Notes: generated from the sequence alone by a model not told the origin. A stretch of 64,000 nt of DNA from Styela clava (GCF_964204865.1 NC_135259.1:18424974-18488973); one strand, 5' to 3'; shown: positions 33,761 through 44,722, numbered from the stretch's first letter. Made by a program: numbers and translations.

Positions 33761-34327
33761 ACTCTTTATACCAAATATTTTAAATTTTTGATTTCTTTCA
33801 GAAGGATCATTAGTGAGGTTTTCATATTTCAAATCATTGGTTGTTACAGTTGTAAAAGCGACAGTGACTGGGTAGGTTGTTCGTGAAGAACCATGTGGCC
33901 ATTACAGTGTCAGCTTTATAAATAATTAATTTTGAATAGGAATAGTTTTTCAGTGATATTTCCAACATAATACACTTTATACCAAATACTTTAAATTTTT
34001 GATTTCTTTCAGAAGGATCATTAGTGAGGTTTTATATGTCAAATCATTGATTGTTACAGTTGTAAAAGCGACAGCGACTGGGTAGGTTGTTCGAGAAGAA
34101 CCATGTTGCCATTACAGTGTCAGCTTTATAATAAATTAATTGTGAATACCAATAGTTTTTCAGTGATATTTCCAACATAAAACAAAGACATCAGCTGTAT
34201 ACAGAAGACAGAAGTACATGAAGTATTTCAAATACTGACGAAGAAAACTACGCGGATATTACTTCAGTAGCGCTACATTGAGGTAACACCAATTTATTAG
34301 ATAATACTTCTGCCAAAGTAATCTTAT

Positions 34328-34399
34328 TTCCAGATGGTCTAGGGGTTAGGATTCCTGGCTCTCACCCAGGCGGCCCGGGTTCGATTCCCGGTCTGGAAA
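34328..34399 (+). tRNA. tRNA-Glu(CTC), Glu-C, compensated acceptor
   Basis: Acceptor TTCCAGA/TCTGGAA: the T2 change seen as a wobble at 28955 and 32466 is here matched by A71, restoring a Watson-Crick pair. Confidence 0.85.
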
Positions 34400-34703
34400 A
34401 CTTTTCTTCAAACAAAGATCAGGTCAGTTTTAGTTTTGAAACGTCAGAAAGATAATGGTGAAGCTTTACACTTTAGGCTGTATTTCTAGAGTGACTAAGG
34501 AATATATTACCTTAACAAAAACTTTCCAGAATGTGATTAGTGGGGTTTAACCTGATAATTTATCGATTTAACTGTTGTATTTGTTAAGGAGTATGATGCA
34601 TGCAAATATGGGAATGTCACGAGTACAATAATATAACAGCACAACACTTTCACCTAACTTCAAGTCACGTGTCATTCTTTGAGATTAACGGTTAAGAAGA
34701 CAC

Positions 34704-34777
34704 TGGCCAGTACGGGGATCGAACCCGCGACATTCGCGTTATTAGCACGACGCTCTAACCAACTGAGCTAACCGACT
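34704..34777 (-). tRNA. tRNA-Ile(AAT), damaged acceptor
   Basis: 5' strand AGTCGGT instead of GGCCGGT; the first pair is lost and the third becomes a wobble. Anticodon and T arms intact. Confidence 0.75.
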
Positions 34778-35224
34778 ATATGTTCTATTGAATATACTCA
34801 GCCAATTTCATTAGGACTCTTACAATAATTGTCTTCAAGAAGGAAGTTGTGAAATGTTATTTTTTTAACTAAGAAATTCATTTTTTTACACGAGTCAAAA
34901 GCGCTGATAGGAAAGTACTAAAATCGCCGTTGGGCTATTCCTTATTGAAAAGTGGAATTGGTCTAAGCATATAGAGTGAGGGAGAAGTTTTTCATTTGAT
35001 ATTTTATTCACCATCGATTAATTGTGTGAAGAAACAGTAGAGGAACGAGATAGCATCTTTCAGTTACGAAGTACTAAATTCTGTCAGCGACATTTGTTTT
35101 TGTAGTATCTGTTTGACTCTAGGAAACAGATATTAAAGATAGACTTGCTATTTCTCAATATTAAATGGATTTCATCTGAGGGAACACACAGATAGAAAGG
35201 ATTCATTTTGTAAGAAATGGACAG

Positions 35225-35316
35225 CGTCCCTGGGTGGGCTTGAACCACCAACCTTTCGGTACCCATCTGTATAAGAGGTAACAGCCGAACGCGCTGACCG
35301 ATTGCGCCACAGAGAC
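35225..35316 (-). tRNA. tRNA-Asn(GTT), Asn-B, intron
   Basis: Intron carries ATACAGATG. No T4 in the first ~100 nt downstream by eye. Confidence 0.85.
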
Positions 35317-35541
35317 CCACACGGACTACGGTTTGTTAATTTGTTTTTATAAAAGATTCAAAATGTCCAATATTTTTTGGTAATCTGCATTAAATTAGTT
35401 TGGTTTTAAATGATTTTCTCAACACAACAAAACACATAATTTATATATTTAAGACAGAAATACATGAAGTATTTAAAATACTGACCTCGAAGACAGTATG
35501 GATATTAGTTCATTAGAGAGAGTAGGTCACTTCCGCCGATA

Positions 35542-35613
35542 TCCCAGATGGACTAGGCGTTAAGATTTCAGGCTCTCACCCATGCGGCCCGGGTTCTAAT
35601 CCTGGACTGGGAA
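35542..35613 (+). pseudogene. tRNA-Glu(CTC)-like, Glu-P
   Basis: T loop TTCTAAT and T-stem/acceptor CCTGGACTGGGA add further mismatches. Confidence 0.8.
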
Positions 35614-35969
35614 ACTCTTTATATCAAATATTTAAAATTTTTGATTTCTTTCAGAAGGATCATTAGTGAGGTTTTATATGTCAAATCATTGATTGTTACA
35701 GTTGTAAAAGCGACAGTGACTGGGTAGGTTGTTCGTGAAGAACCATGTCGCCATTACAGTGTCAGCTTTATAATAAATTAATTTTGAATAGGAATAGTTT
35801 TTCAGTGATATTTCCAACATAAAACAAAGACATCAGCTGTATACAGAAGACAGAAGTACATGAAGTATTTCAAATACTGACGAAGAAAACTACGCGGATA
35901 TTACTTCAGTAGCGCTACATTGAGGTAACACCAATTTATTTGAATATACTTCTGCCAAAGTAATCGTAT

Positions 35970-36041
35970 TCCCAGATGGTCTAGGGGTTAGGATTCCTGG
36001 CTTTCACCCAGGCGGCCCGGGTTCGATTCCCGGTATGGGAA
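35970..36041 (+). tRNA. tRNA-Glu(TTC), Glu-T
   Basis: 3' acceptor strand TATGGGA has one mismatch; otherwise consensus. Confidence 0.85.
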
Positions 36042-36354
36042 ACTTTTCTCCAAACAAAGATCAGGTCAGTTTTAGTTTTGAAACGTCAGAAAGATAATGG
36101 TGAAGTTTTACACTTTAGGCTGTATTTCTCGAGTTACTAAAGAATATATTACCTTAACAAAAAATTTCAAGAATGTGATCAGTGGGGTTTAACCTGATAA
36201 TTTATCGATTTAACTGTTGTAGTTGTTAAGAAGGATGATCGTAAAGATGAATGCAAATATGGGAATGTCACGAGTACAATAATATAACAGCACAACACTT
36301 TCACCTAACTTCAAGTCACGTGTCATTCTTTGAGATTAACGGTTAAAAAGACAC

Positions 36355-36405
36355 TGGCCAGTACGGGGATCGAACCCGCGACATTCGCGTTATTAGCACG
36401 ACGCT
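36355..36405 (-). pseudogene. 3' part of LINE-interrupted tRNA-Ile(AAT)
   Basis: Contains the anticodon arm, T arm and 3' acceptor. Ends at the target duplication GCACGACGCT (36396-36405), where the LINE poly(A) tail begins. Confidence 0.92.
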
Positions 36406-36428
36406 TTTTTTTTTTTTTTTTTTTTTTT
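36406..36428 (-). other. Poly(A) tail of the LINE (T23 on + strand)
   Basis: An uninterrupted run of 23 T directly at the target duplication; lack of interruptions suggests a recent insertion. Confidence 0.92.
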
Positions 36429-36910
36429 ATTGCGGATCAGAATTTTTTCAGTAGCTCGGATCAGTGTCTTGAAGACACGTCATATCCGAGTCATATCGGT
36501 ATAACGCTTCATAAGCATGCCACTGCGTGAGCAGCAGTCATATACTTATGGAGGCTTCAGTATTTGCTGCGCCACTGCAAGACACAAACTTCCACCCCGG
36601 GGTTCGGCATATGCTGTTTGCCACAGCATTGCTTTATTCCGGGGCTTCTGTCTATGCCACGCAGAGCACAACACAACTTCCGCCACTCCCGGCTTCCGTA
36701 CATACTGCGTAAAACTGCACACAGCATGCCATCCACCGCGAAGCTTCCGATTCATCACATCCGCTAAGTGGGAGATGGTATTTCTTAGTGTTTAAAAGGG
36801 CTAAAAGCTGTAGTTACTAAGCCGAAAGGTATGCTATTGTTTGTGGTGGTTGAAAATTTTTCCATTTCGGGAAAAGTTTTAACGTTGACCAGATGGTAGA
36901 GAGGAAAGCG
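36429..36910 (-). other. LINE 3' UTR
   Basis: Non-coding between the ORF2 stop and the poly(A). Short frames overlap here in several phases and are not credible genes. Confidence 0.8.
36553..36755. repeat. Degenerate 42-51-bp tandem repeat in the LINE 3' UTR
   Basis: GGCTTC or close variants recur at 36553, 36601, 36643, 36691 and 36742 with related sequence between. Might be the RNA structure recognised by the element's reverse transcriptase (speculation). Confidence 0.55.
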
Positions 36911-39900
36911 TTAGGTCAGCAAATACCCATTCAGGATCTCCTTCCAATTGACCAGCAGCCCCAAAAACAGTAGATCTTTGTGCTTGTTTTCCATTATGTT
37001 CAAAAATTGTGCAATCTTTACTGTCGTTGATTGGATTATACTTTTGTCAGTGGGGGCCAAATATCTGTTTTCAATATCCAGTTTGATCTTTTGTTGAATT
37101 ATGGTGGTTTTTATCAGTACGAAGCATTTTATAGTAATAATCTGGTGCGGTCCATTGTAGCTGTTGTAGAAAATTTCGTCCTTTGTTATTTGTATTGGAC
37201 TGTAGAGTATTTTGTTGAGGATTTGTGTTATTTCTGAAATGTAAGCTTTTACGACACTGCAGTAAAAAAACAGGTGTTTGGTACTATCTGAATTGTTATT
37301 ACAAAATTTACAGTTAAGTATTTTTTGAACGCCGGATGTTCCAAACCTGAGGGTCATACCCCTCATCCTATCCCCGAATACATATCCTTCCCTGGCAATT
37401 CTGTAAGTAACAACTCTTTCAGCATTGGAGAAAAATGACCTAGTGACGTTTTTCCGTAGATGGACATCCTCCCAATTTGCATCTTCCGATTGCGGGTCAG
37501 GATAAAGGTTTTTAAGTTTTTGATAAAGGTGTTTTCGTTTTGAGGTTTGCCAGTCCTCATGCGAAAAGTTTAAAGTCCAGAAAATTTCTAAGATATATTT
37601 CCAATAATGCGGTACTACAGGAGCGTGGGGCATTGAGTTGCTGTATAGTTTTTTATTTATTGTGTTGATTTTGGAGCCCAAAGCGTATAAGGCTTCGATG
37701 TGCCAAAATTGATCAAGTGTTCTGCCGTCTACAAATGCTTTCATTTTCTCGACCTGGCAGGCTTTTACCTTTGCTTGGACGTCGATTAAGTTTATTCCTC
37801 CCCGAGTCCATGGTAGCTGCAACTTTTTTCTACCTACGGATTCAATTTTTTCAGGATACCACAAAAATTTGCATATCGAATTTTGGATTTTCTTAATCTC
37901 TCCCAATGACATTGATTTAGTTCTCGCATGAAATATAATAATTGACATAACCAAGGAATTTATGATCACCAATTTTCCATACCAGGTGAGCTGTCTAGTT
38001 TTTAAGTAATTTAGTGTCCGGGTAAGTTTGGTTCCAATTTCGTCCCACATTTTAGCTAGTGTTTTTTTTCCGAAATTTATACCGAGTATTTTTACGTCAT
38101 CTTTGATATATCGAACAAGAGAAGAGTTGGATATTGATCTGCGTGAGGATTCCGTGATACATAAAATTTCAGTTTTATCTTTATTAATTGTTTGTCCAGA
38201 TGCCAGTTTGAAGTTATCTAATTCTTTGAATATTTCTTTGATGGAAGGTTGGTCGGTTACTGCAAATGTGATGTCATCGGCATATTGATCAATCTTATGA
38301 TGGTATGTCCCCAATTTTATACCGTGAATGTTATTATTTGAAAAGACGGATCTAGCAAGAGGCTCTACACATATTGCATATAACAACATGCTCAGCGGGC
38401 ATCCTTGCCTTATGCCACGCTTTATGGTGACTGTATTAGACAACTTACCATTGACATCTATCTGCGATTTAATGTTAAGATACATATTTTTTATGACTTT
38501 TAAGGTCTTGTCCCCAAGTCCAATTTGTTCCAGAATATCAAACAGAAATTTATGATTCACATTATCGAACGCCTTTAAATTATCGATTAGGATCAGCGCC
38601 CCCGGGATGTTTTTAGATCGGCAATATCGCAAAATGGCGTCGGTGTTATAATGAATATCATTCATACTCCGGTGCAATAAGGAGCATTTTTGTGAATTAC
38701 TTATTATTTTGGATATAACCGGCTCTAGCCGTCTTACTATAATTTTTGCTATAATTTTATAGTCCATGTTAAGAGTCGTTATAGGTCTCCAATTTTTCAG
38801 TTCCGTCTCGTCGTTTTTCTTGTATAATAACTTAACTTTTGCGGTTGCTGATGATTTTGGAAAGGGGCCGAAATAAATGACGTTATTGATGAGCTGGGTA
38901 AATGACGTTTTTATTGTGTTCCAAAAAGTCATATAAAATTCTTTGCTAAGTCCATCTATGCCGGGTGATTTGTTGTTTCCAAGTAACTTGATTGCACTGT
39001 AAATCTCACCGCTGGTAACCGGTTGTTCCAATAAAAAGTTTTCTTGCTCAGATATTTGGGTTGAGCTCATTAATGATAGATATTGTCGCTGATAGTGGTC
39101 GTTCGTTTCATGTTCTTTACCCCATAAATCCCCATAGAAGTCTTCAACTATAGACATGATCGCACCCTCTTCTGTCACTACCTGGTTGTTTGCCGTTTTT
39201 AACCTCACTATTGTGGTTTGTTTTGCTCGCTGTTTGATTTTCGAGTAAAAACTTGTGGTTGGTTTTTCATTCTCTTCCAGGTCAGTCAGGTTAGCCATTA
39301 ATGCATCTAATCTGTACTTCTCATTTTGTAGAGATCTTAATTGGGATTTAAGGTTTTCAATTTGCAATAGATTTTCGGCTTTCCCTTCATTAATGAGTTT
39401 GTCTAAATTTTTCCGAATTAGAGTTGTCTGGTTCCTTTTATCTTTGACGACAGTTTTAGAGTATGCGACTGTAGTTTTTTTAATTTTAAGCTTCAATTTG
39501 TCCCACCAGTCTTGAATTTGATAGAAATTTCCCAGTTCAGTCAGAGTAGATTCGAAGGTGTTGTTTATGATTTCTACGTAGGTTGGATCTTTATATAGAG
39601 ACAAGTTGTTGCGCCACGTTCCTTTTCCCCAGCGGACTTTTTGGGTTTTTCTAAGTTGGATTACCGGACATAGCAGATGATCGGCTACGGTGTTTGATGT
39701 GTGCGATATAGAGGCAATGAGGTGTTCCATGCTTTTTGAGTTAAATATATTGTCAATACGGCTGCCGTGTGATCCAGTATGATAGGTAAAAATTTGTTTT
39801 AGTGGGTACTTCTTCCGAAAAGTGTCCTGTATGTTATTTTCTTGGATGTAATTTATAAAAAGTTTTTCTGGGGGTCGAAGTTTAAATTTTCTGGGGTCCA

Positions 39901-40384
39901 GGATGTCAGTTTGTTTCAGAACGAAATTAAAGTCGCCCACTAATAATAAGGTTTGACTATTACCGTAATATGTTAACAGATTGATCAAATTTTTAAAAAA
40001 TTCAGTTTTTCCCGGTCCATTTTGTGCTGGCGCATATATGTTAAATATTTTCATGACTTTACCGTCTATCTGAATCTCCACGCTGTCGCATCAATTTTTG
40101 ATATGGGCATTGTACGTATTCGGTACTATCGGGTTTTCTATCTTTACTAAGATTGCGGTTCCCTGCCAAAATCGACTATGATGTTTATCCGTTATATCGA
40201 GAGTGTTGAAATAAATATTATATCCCAGCATATTGGCCCAGTTTGTCGAAGATTTTTTATCTATCCTATGAACTTCCTGTACGCAGAGTATATTGGGGTT
40301 CTCATGCTGGATGAAACTTTTCATTTCACTCAAGTGTTTATGAAAGCCGTTTGCATTTAAGGAGATTAGCTTTATGAGGGCCAT
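36911..40384 (-). pseudogene. LINE ORF2: endonuclease-reverse transcriptase, one premature UGA
   Basis: Starts at the ATG at 40384 (MALIKLISLNANGF) and stays in one frame to the stop at 36911, about 1157 codons, broken only by TGA at 40091-40093 (codon 98). APE endonuclease residues: NANG and QEVH before the stop; GDFN, SRID and ADH after it. Numbering from 40081 (GTG), RT motifs are: SPGIDGLSKEF ~372-382, NWRPITTLN ~430, motif A IDNLKAFD ~499-506, RQGCPLS ~558, and catalytic YADD ~600-603. A CX2C...HX4C-like cluster (CKFC, HLFFYC) lies near the C-terminus. RT core residues are intact; the UGA would stop translation inside the endonuclease unless read through. Confidence 0.93.
40091..40093 (-). 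other. In-frame UGA in LINE ORF2
   Basis: The frame on both sides is continuous (…YNAHIKN, stop, CDSVEIQIDG…). The only lesion noticed in a ~3.5 kb frame. Confidence 0.9.
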
Positions 40385-40516
40385 GACTTACATTAATGTG
40401 TAAAAAGGGAAAAAATTCGAGCTACCGTTTGTGGTAGTTGGATATTTGGTCACCTTAGTTTAAATAAATATTGTTCATTTACGGGTTTATAGCAGAACAA
40501 AGAAGTTTCACTTACA
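40385..40516 (-). other. Gap between LINE ORF1 and ORF2
   Basis: 132 bp, non-coding; no overlap between the frames, so ORF2 must be translated by reinitiation, internal entry or from its own start. Confidence 0.75.
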
Positions 40517-42007
40517 TCATTTTTTCTTCTTTCCTATGATCCCCTTGTCCAATGATGACTCGGAAGATGTTGTTTCCTGTCTGTTTCTCTTGTTGTTGTA
40601 GTCCTTATTTTCCATAAATGATTCATTTATATCCAAATTCAGTTTGTTCGGCAGAGGAGTACTTTCTTCTAGATATGCGGGGGCGGAATGAATTTCTAAT
40701 GGTGAGGTAGAGAAACAGGACGATGGTGTGTCCTGTTGTTCAATATTGTGGACCATCACCTTAACATATGCCCTGCCCTTTGATGGCGGGTTATAGGGCG
40801 TATTGCCAATCGTTGAGGTTTTTTTCAGTCGTGACGTCTGCCTGGTATTGATGCATTTCGGCGGTGTCTTGATGATTGGGCTAATTACATTCTCGATTTC
40901 TTCACACTCCGACCAATTAGATATCTCTTTTAAATTGCTTGTTGGTGATTCCACTGCGGAGGAAGAGAATTCTGATATATCAATTTGTACAGGTTCTTGA
41001 GTGTCTTCCAATTGTATGATGCCTTTGTTTTGATTTTGCTCTGCGTTTCGTTCTTTCTCACCATTTTGTTTCGGTTCATTGATTTTTCGTTCGTCTTCCA
41101 CAGGGTTGTTCGGCCGTTCATTGTATTCTTGAGGAATTCCCTTGTTTGTGCCTATTTCGGGCGACTTTGATGGCATTGTTGCGTCTTCTTCACGTCCATT
41201 GCATTGTACAGGTTGAGTACTTGTTGGTACGAGGTTTTCAGAGGCGTTTTGAACAGTTGTTGGTTGTTCTCTACGTCTGGGTGCAGACCATGCGTCGCTG
41301 GGGTTGCGTTGGAGTGTGGGATATTCCTTCTCTCGCTGGTCGCAGTTCCTTCGAAGGTGACCCGATTTCTTGCAGTGTCTGCAAACGGGGTCATTTTCAC
41401 ATTCATTGAAGATGTGGCCCGTCTGCAGACATCTGCCACACGTAGGCGTATATAGTTCTCGTGGTAGAAACGTTTTGCATCTTCGGCCATTGATGTTAAC
41501 GAAGTCCGGCAATTTTTCTTTATTGAAATCTTCCATTAAAAACGAAGTATATCCATTGTATATTTGTGTTCCTCTATAAAAGTTACGAACAGCACTTTGA
41601 ATCTTTCCACAACCAAGGTTATTCACGGTTGCTGCGGCCTTGGAAAATATCGTTTCGTATATAATTCCCCTTATGGAGATACGAACAGGTGGTTTGTTTG
41701 GCATCGATACTTCTATCTCTACTCCATCTGCTCTGATCAACCCACCAGTAGCTTTGAAGAATTCGTCGCGGCAGCTTTTTCCATCTACTTCGGCAAAGGA
41801 GAGTAACCATGAGCCCTTTCGGGACTCAAATAACCCCCTTATTTGGTCGCAGAATTTCTGTGTTCTTTCGTTTTTTTTCAGTAAGTCCAATAAAGTGGCG
41901 AAATCCATGTCTTGCTTTGTGTTCAGGTATACTGTCAGCGGTTGCGTGTTTACAGGTGAATTTGTTGATTCCGTTGGTGGTGTTGCTGCAGCTGCGGAGT
42001 AACCCAT
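40517..42007 (-). CDS. LINE ORF1: CCHC zinc-knuckle nucleic-acid-binding protein
   Basis: 496 codons, intact, ATG at 42007 (MGYSAAAATPP). N-terminal ~180 residues are globular. Two zinc knuckles follow: C190-X2-C193-X4-H198-X4-C203 and C209-X2-C212-X4-H217-X4-C222. The C-terminal half is polar, rich in E, N, P and S, and ends in GKKKK. This fits the ORF1 of Tx1-type LINEs, an RNA-binding protein that packages the element RNA (family knowledge). No nuclease or helicase motif. Confidence 0.92.
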   Translation of the reverse strand: MGYSAAAATPPTESTNSPVNTQPLTVYLNTKQDMDFATLLDLLKKNERTQKFCDQIRGLFESRKGSWLLSFAEVDGKSCRDEFFKATGGLIRADGVEIEVSMPNKPPVRISIRGIIYETIFSKAAATVNNLGCGKIQSAVRNFYRGTQIYNGYTSFLMEDFNKEKLPDFVNINGRRCKTFLPRELYTPTCGRCLQTGHIFNECENDPVCRHCKKSGHLRRNCDQREKEYPTLQRNPSDAWSAPRRREQPTTVQNASENLVPTSTQPVQCNGREEDATMPSKSPEIGTNKGIPQEYNERPNNPVEDERKINEPKQNGEKERNAEQNQNKGIIQLEDTQEPVQIDISEFSSSAVESPTSNLKEISNWSECEEIENVISPIIKTPPKCINTRQTSRLKKTSTIGNTPYNPPSKGRAYVKVMVHNIEQQDTPSSCFSTSPLEIHSAPAYLEESTPLPNKLNLDINESFMENKDYNNKRNRQETTSSESSLDKGIIGKKKK

Positions 42008-42139
42008 TTTATTGAATTGTAATCCAGGCAGTCAAGTATACTTTCTAGTTCTTTCCTGATTTATACTCGAATGACACTATAGATTTCCTGTCTGAGACGC
42101 GTCGACATTTGCAGACATCTCAAACTACGCTCCACTCGC
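42008..42139 (-). other. LINE 5' UTR
   Basis: ~132 bp from the target duplication to the ORF1 ATG. It would hold any internal promoter; none is recognisable. Confidence 0.7.
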
Positions 42140-42149
42140 GCACGACGCT

Positions 42150-42172
42150 CTAACCAACTGAGCTAACCGGCC
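42150..42172 (-). pseudogene. 5' part of LINE-interrupted tRNA-Ile
   Basis: Acceptor 5' strand and D arm (GGCCGGTTAGCTCAG...). With 36355-36405 it makes one consensus tRNA-Ile once the LINE and one target copy are discounted. Confidence 0.92.
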
Positions 42173-42619
42173 ATATGTATTATTGAATATACTCAGGCAA
42201 TTTCATTAAGACTCTTACAATAATTGTCTTCAAGAAGGAAGTTGTGAAATGTTATTTTTTTAGCCATGAAAGTACTTTTTTCACACGAGTTAAAAGCGCT
42301 GATAGGAAAGTACTAAAATCGCCGTTGGACTATTCCTTATGGAAAAGAGGAATTCGTCTAAGAATATAGAGTGAGGGAGAAGTTTTTCATTTGATATTTT
42401 ATTCACCATCGATTAATTATGCGAAGAAACAGTAGAGGAACGAGATAGCATATTTTAGTTACGAAGTACTAAATTCTGTCAGCGACATTTGTTTTTGTAC
42501 TATCTCTTTGACTCTAGGAAACAGAAATTAAAGATAGACTTGCTATTCCTTAATATTAAATGGATTTCATCCAAGGGAACACACAGATAAAAAGGATTCA
42601 TTTTGCAAATAATAAACAG

Positions 42620-42711
42620 CGTCCCTGGGTGGGCTTGAACCACCAACCTTTCGGTACCCATCAGTATAAGAGGTAACAGCCGAACGCGCTGATAGATTGC
42701 GCCACAGAGAC
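42620..42711 (-). tRNA. tRNA-Asn(GTT), Asn-B, intron
   Basis: D loop CAATCTATCAG, two changes. T5 kept downstream. Confidence 0.82.
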
Positions 42712-42936
42712 CGACACGGACTATGGTTTGTTATTTTGTTTTTATAAAAGATTCGAAATGTTCTAAATTATTTGGTAATCTGCATTAAATTACATTGGTT
42801 TTAAATGATTTTATCAACACAACAAAACACATAATTTATACATTTAAGAAAGAATTACATGAAGTATTTAAAATACTGACCTCGATGACAGCATGGATAT
42901 TAGTTCAGTAGAGAGAGTAGGTAATTTCTGCCGATA

Positions 42937-43007
42937 TCCCAGATGGACTAGGCGTTATGATTTCAGGCTCTCACCCATGCGGCCCGGTTCTATTCCCGGT
43001 CTGGGAA
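42937..43007 (+). pseudogene. tRNA-Glu(CTC)-like, Glu-P
   Basis: 71 nt: one G lost from the T stem in addition to the class lesions. Confidence 0.8.
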
Positions 43008-43363
43008 ACTCTTTATACCAAATATTTTAAATTTTTGATTTCTTTTAGAAGGTTCATTAGTGAGGTTTTATATGTCAAATCATTGGTTGTTACAGTTGTA
43101 AAAGCGACAGTGACTGGGTAGGTTGTTCGTGAAGAACCATGTGGCCATTACAGTGAAAGCTTTTTAATAAATTAATTTTGAATAGGAATAGTTTTTCAGT
43201 GATATTTCCAACATAAAACAAAGACATCAGCTGTATACAGAAGACAGAAGTACATGAAGTATTTCAAATACTGACGAAGAAAACTACGCGGATATTACTT
43301 CAGAAGCGCTACATTGAGGTAACACCTATTTATTACATAATACTTCTGCCAAAGTAATCGTAT

Positions 43364-43435
43364 TCCCAGATGGTCTAGGGGTTAGGATTCCTGGCTTTCA
43401 CCTAGGCGGCCCGGGTTCGATTCCCGGTCTGGGAA
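43364..43435 (+). tRNA. tRNA-Glu(TTC), Glu-T
   Basis: CCTAGG in the anticodon stem gives a G-T wobble; otherwise consensus. Confidence 0.9.
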
Positions 43436-43670
43436 ACTTTTATCCAAACAAAGGTCAGGTCAGTTTTAGTTTTGAAACGTCAGAAAGATAATGGTGAAGT
43501 TTTACACTTTAGGCTGTATTTCTCGAGTGACTAAAGAATATATTACCTTAACAAAAACTTTCAAGAATGTGATTAGTGGGGTTTAACCTGATAATTTATC
43601 GATTTAACTGTTGTAGTTGTTAAGGAGAATGATCGTAAAGATGCATGCAAATATGGGAATGTCACGAGTA

Positions 43671-43944
43671 CAATAACATAACAGCACAACACTTTCACCT
43701 AACTTCAAGTCACGTGTCATCCTTTGAGATTAACGGTTAAAAAGAAACTGGCCAGTACGGGGATCGAACCCGCGACATTCGCGTTATTAGCACGACGCTC
43801 TAACCAACAATAACATAACAGCACAACACTTTCACCTAACTTCAAGTCACGTGTCATCCTTTGAGATTAACGGTTAAAAAGAAACTGACCAGTACGGGGA
43901 TCGAACCCGCGACATTCGCGTTATTAGCACGACGCTCTAACCAA
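43671..43944. repeat. 137-bp tandem duplication cutting a tRNA-Ile
   Basis: 43671-43807 and 43808-43944. The break falls inside the first tRNA-Ile, leaving it without D arm and 5' acceptor. Confidence 0.9.
43749..43808 (-). pseudogene. Truncated tRNA-Ile(AAT)
   Basis: Anticodon and T arms present; the 5' end of the gene is replaced by duplicated spacer. Confidence 0.88.
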
Positions 43945-43959
43945 CTGAGCTAACCGGCC
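43886..43959 (-). tRNA. tRNA-Ile(AAT)
   Basis: Complete partner of the truncated copy. 3' acceptor ACTGGTC makes one wobble pair. Confidence 0.88.
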
Positions 43960-44405
43960 ATATGTTCTATTGAATATACTCAGCCAATTTCATTAAGACT
44001 CTTACAGTAATTGTCTTCAAGAAGGAAGTTGTGAAATGTTATTTTTTTAACTAAGAAATTCATTTTTTCACACGAGTCAAAAGCGCTGATAGGAAAGTAC
44101 TAAAATCGCCGTTGGGCTATTCCTTATTGAAAAGTGGAATTGGTCTAAGCATATAGAGTGAGGGAGAAGTTTTTCATTTGATATTTTAATCACCATCGAT
44201 TAATTGTGTGAAGAAACAGTAGAGGAACGAGATAGGATCTTTCAGTTACGAAGTACTAAATTCTGTCAGCGACATTTGTTTTTGTAGTATCTGTTTGACT
44301 CTAGGAAACAGAAATTAAAGATAGACTTGCTATTCCTTAATATTAAATGGATTTCATCCGAGGAACACACAGATAGAAAGGATTCATTTTGTAAATAATA
44401 GACAG

Positions 44406-44497
44406 CATCCCTGGTTGGGCTTGAACAACCAACCTTTCGGTACCCATCAGTATAAGAGGTAACAGCCGAGCGCGCTGACCGATTGCGCCACAGAGAC
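44406..44497 (-). tRNA. tRNA-Asn(GTT), Asn-B, degraded
   Basis: Mismatches in acceptor (GGATGC end) and T stem (GTTGTTCAAGCCCAACC); CGCGCTCGG in the anticodon arm. Intron intact. No close T4. Possibly a pseudogene. Confidence 0.7.
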
Positions 44498-44722
44498 CGA
44501 CACGGACTGTGGTTTGTTAATTTGTTTTTAAAAAAGATTCGAAATGTCCAATATTTTTTGGTAATCTGCATTAAATTACATTGGTTTTAAACCTTTTTCT
44601 CAACACAACAAAACACATAATTTATACATTTAAGAAAGAATTACATGAAGTATTTTAAATACTGACCTCGATGACAGCATGTATATTAGTTCAGTAGAGA
44701 GAGTAGGTCATTTCTGCCGATA

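Larger units (their letters stand above)
36406..42139 (-). mobile_element. Non-LTR retrotransposon (LINE), L1/Tx1 group, 5.73 kb
   Basis: Read on the minus strand: ~132-bp 5' UTR, ORF1 with two zinc knuckles, ORF2 with APE endonuclease and reverse transcriptase, ~480-bp 3' UTR and a 23-nt poly(A) tail. Flanked by the perfect 10-bp duplication GCACGACGCT (36396-36405, 42140-42149). Inserted in a tRNA-Ile gene in the same orientation as the gene. Apparently full length; apart from one in-frame UGA in ORF2 the frames are open, so the insertion is probably young. The Tx1 assignment rests on two-ORF layout, CCHC ORF1 and RT motif style; no phylogeny was run. Confidence 0.95.

Noticed and set aside
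36396-36428. T23 run read as a Pol III terminator of the tRNA-Ile
   Set aside because: It is on the wrong strand for the minus-strand gene and is explained by the LINE poly(A) tail next to a target duplication.
36517-36795. Overlapping frames in the LINE 3' UTR
   Set aside because: Several phases and both strands are open over a GC-richer repeat; no domain, and the position after ORF2 marks it as UTR.
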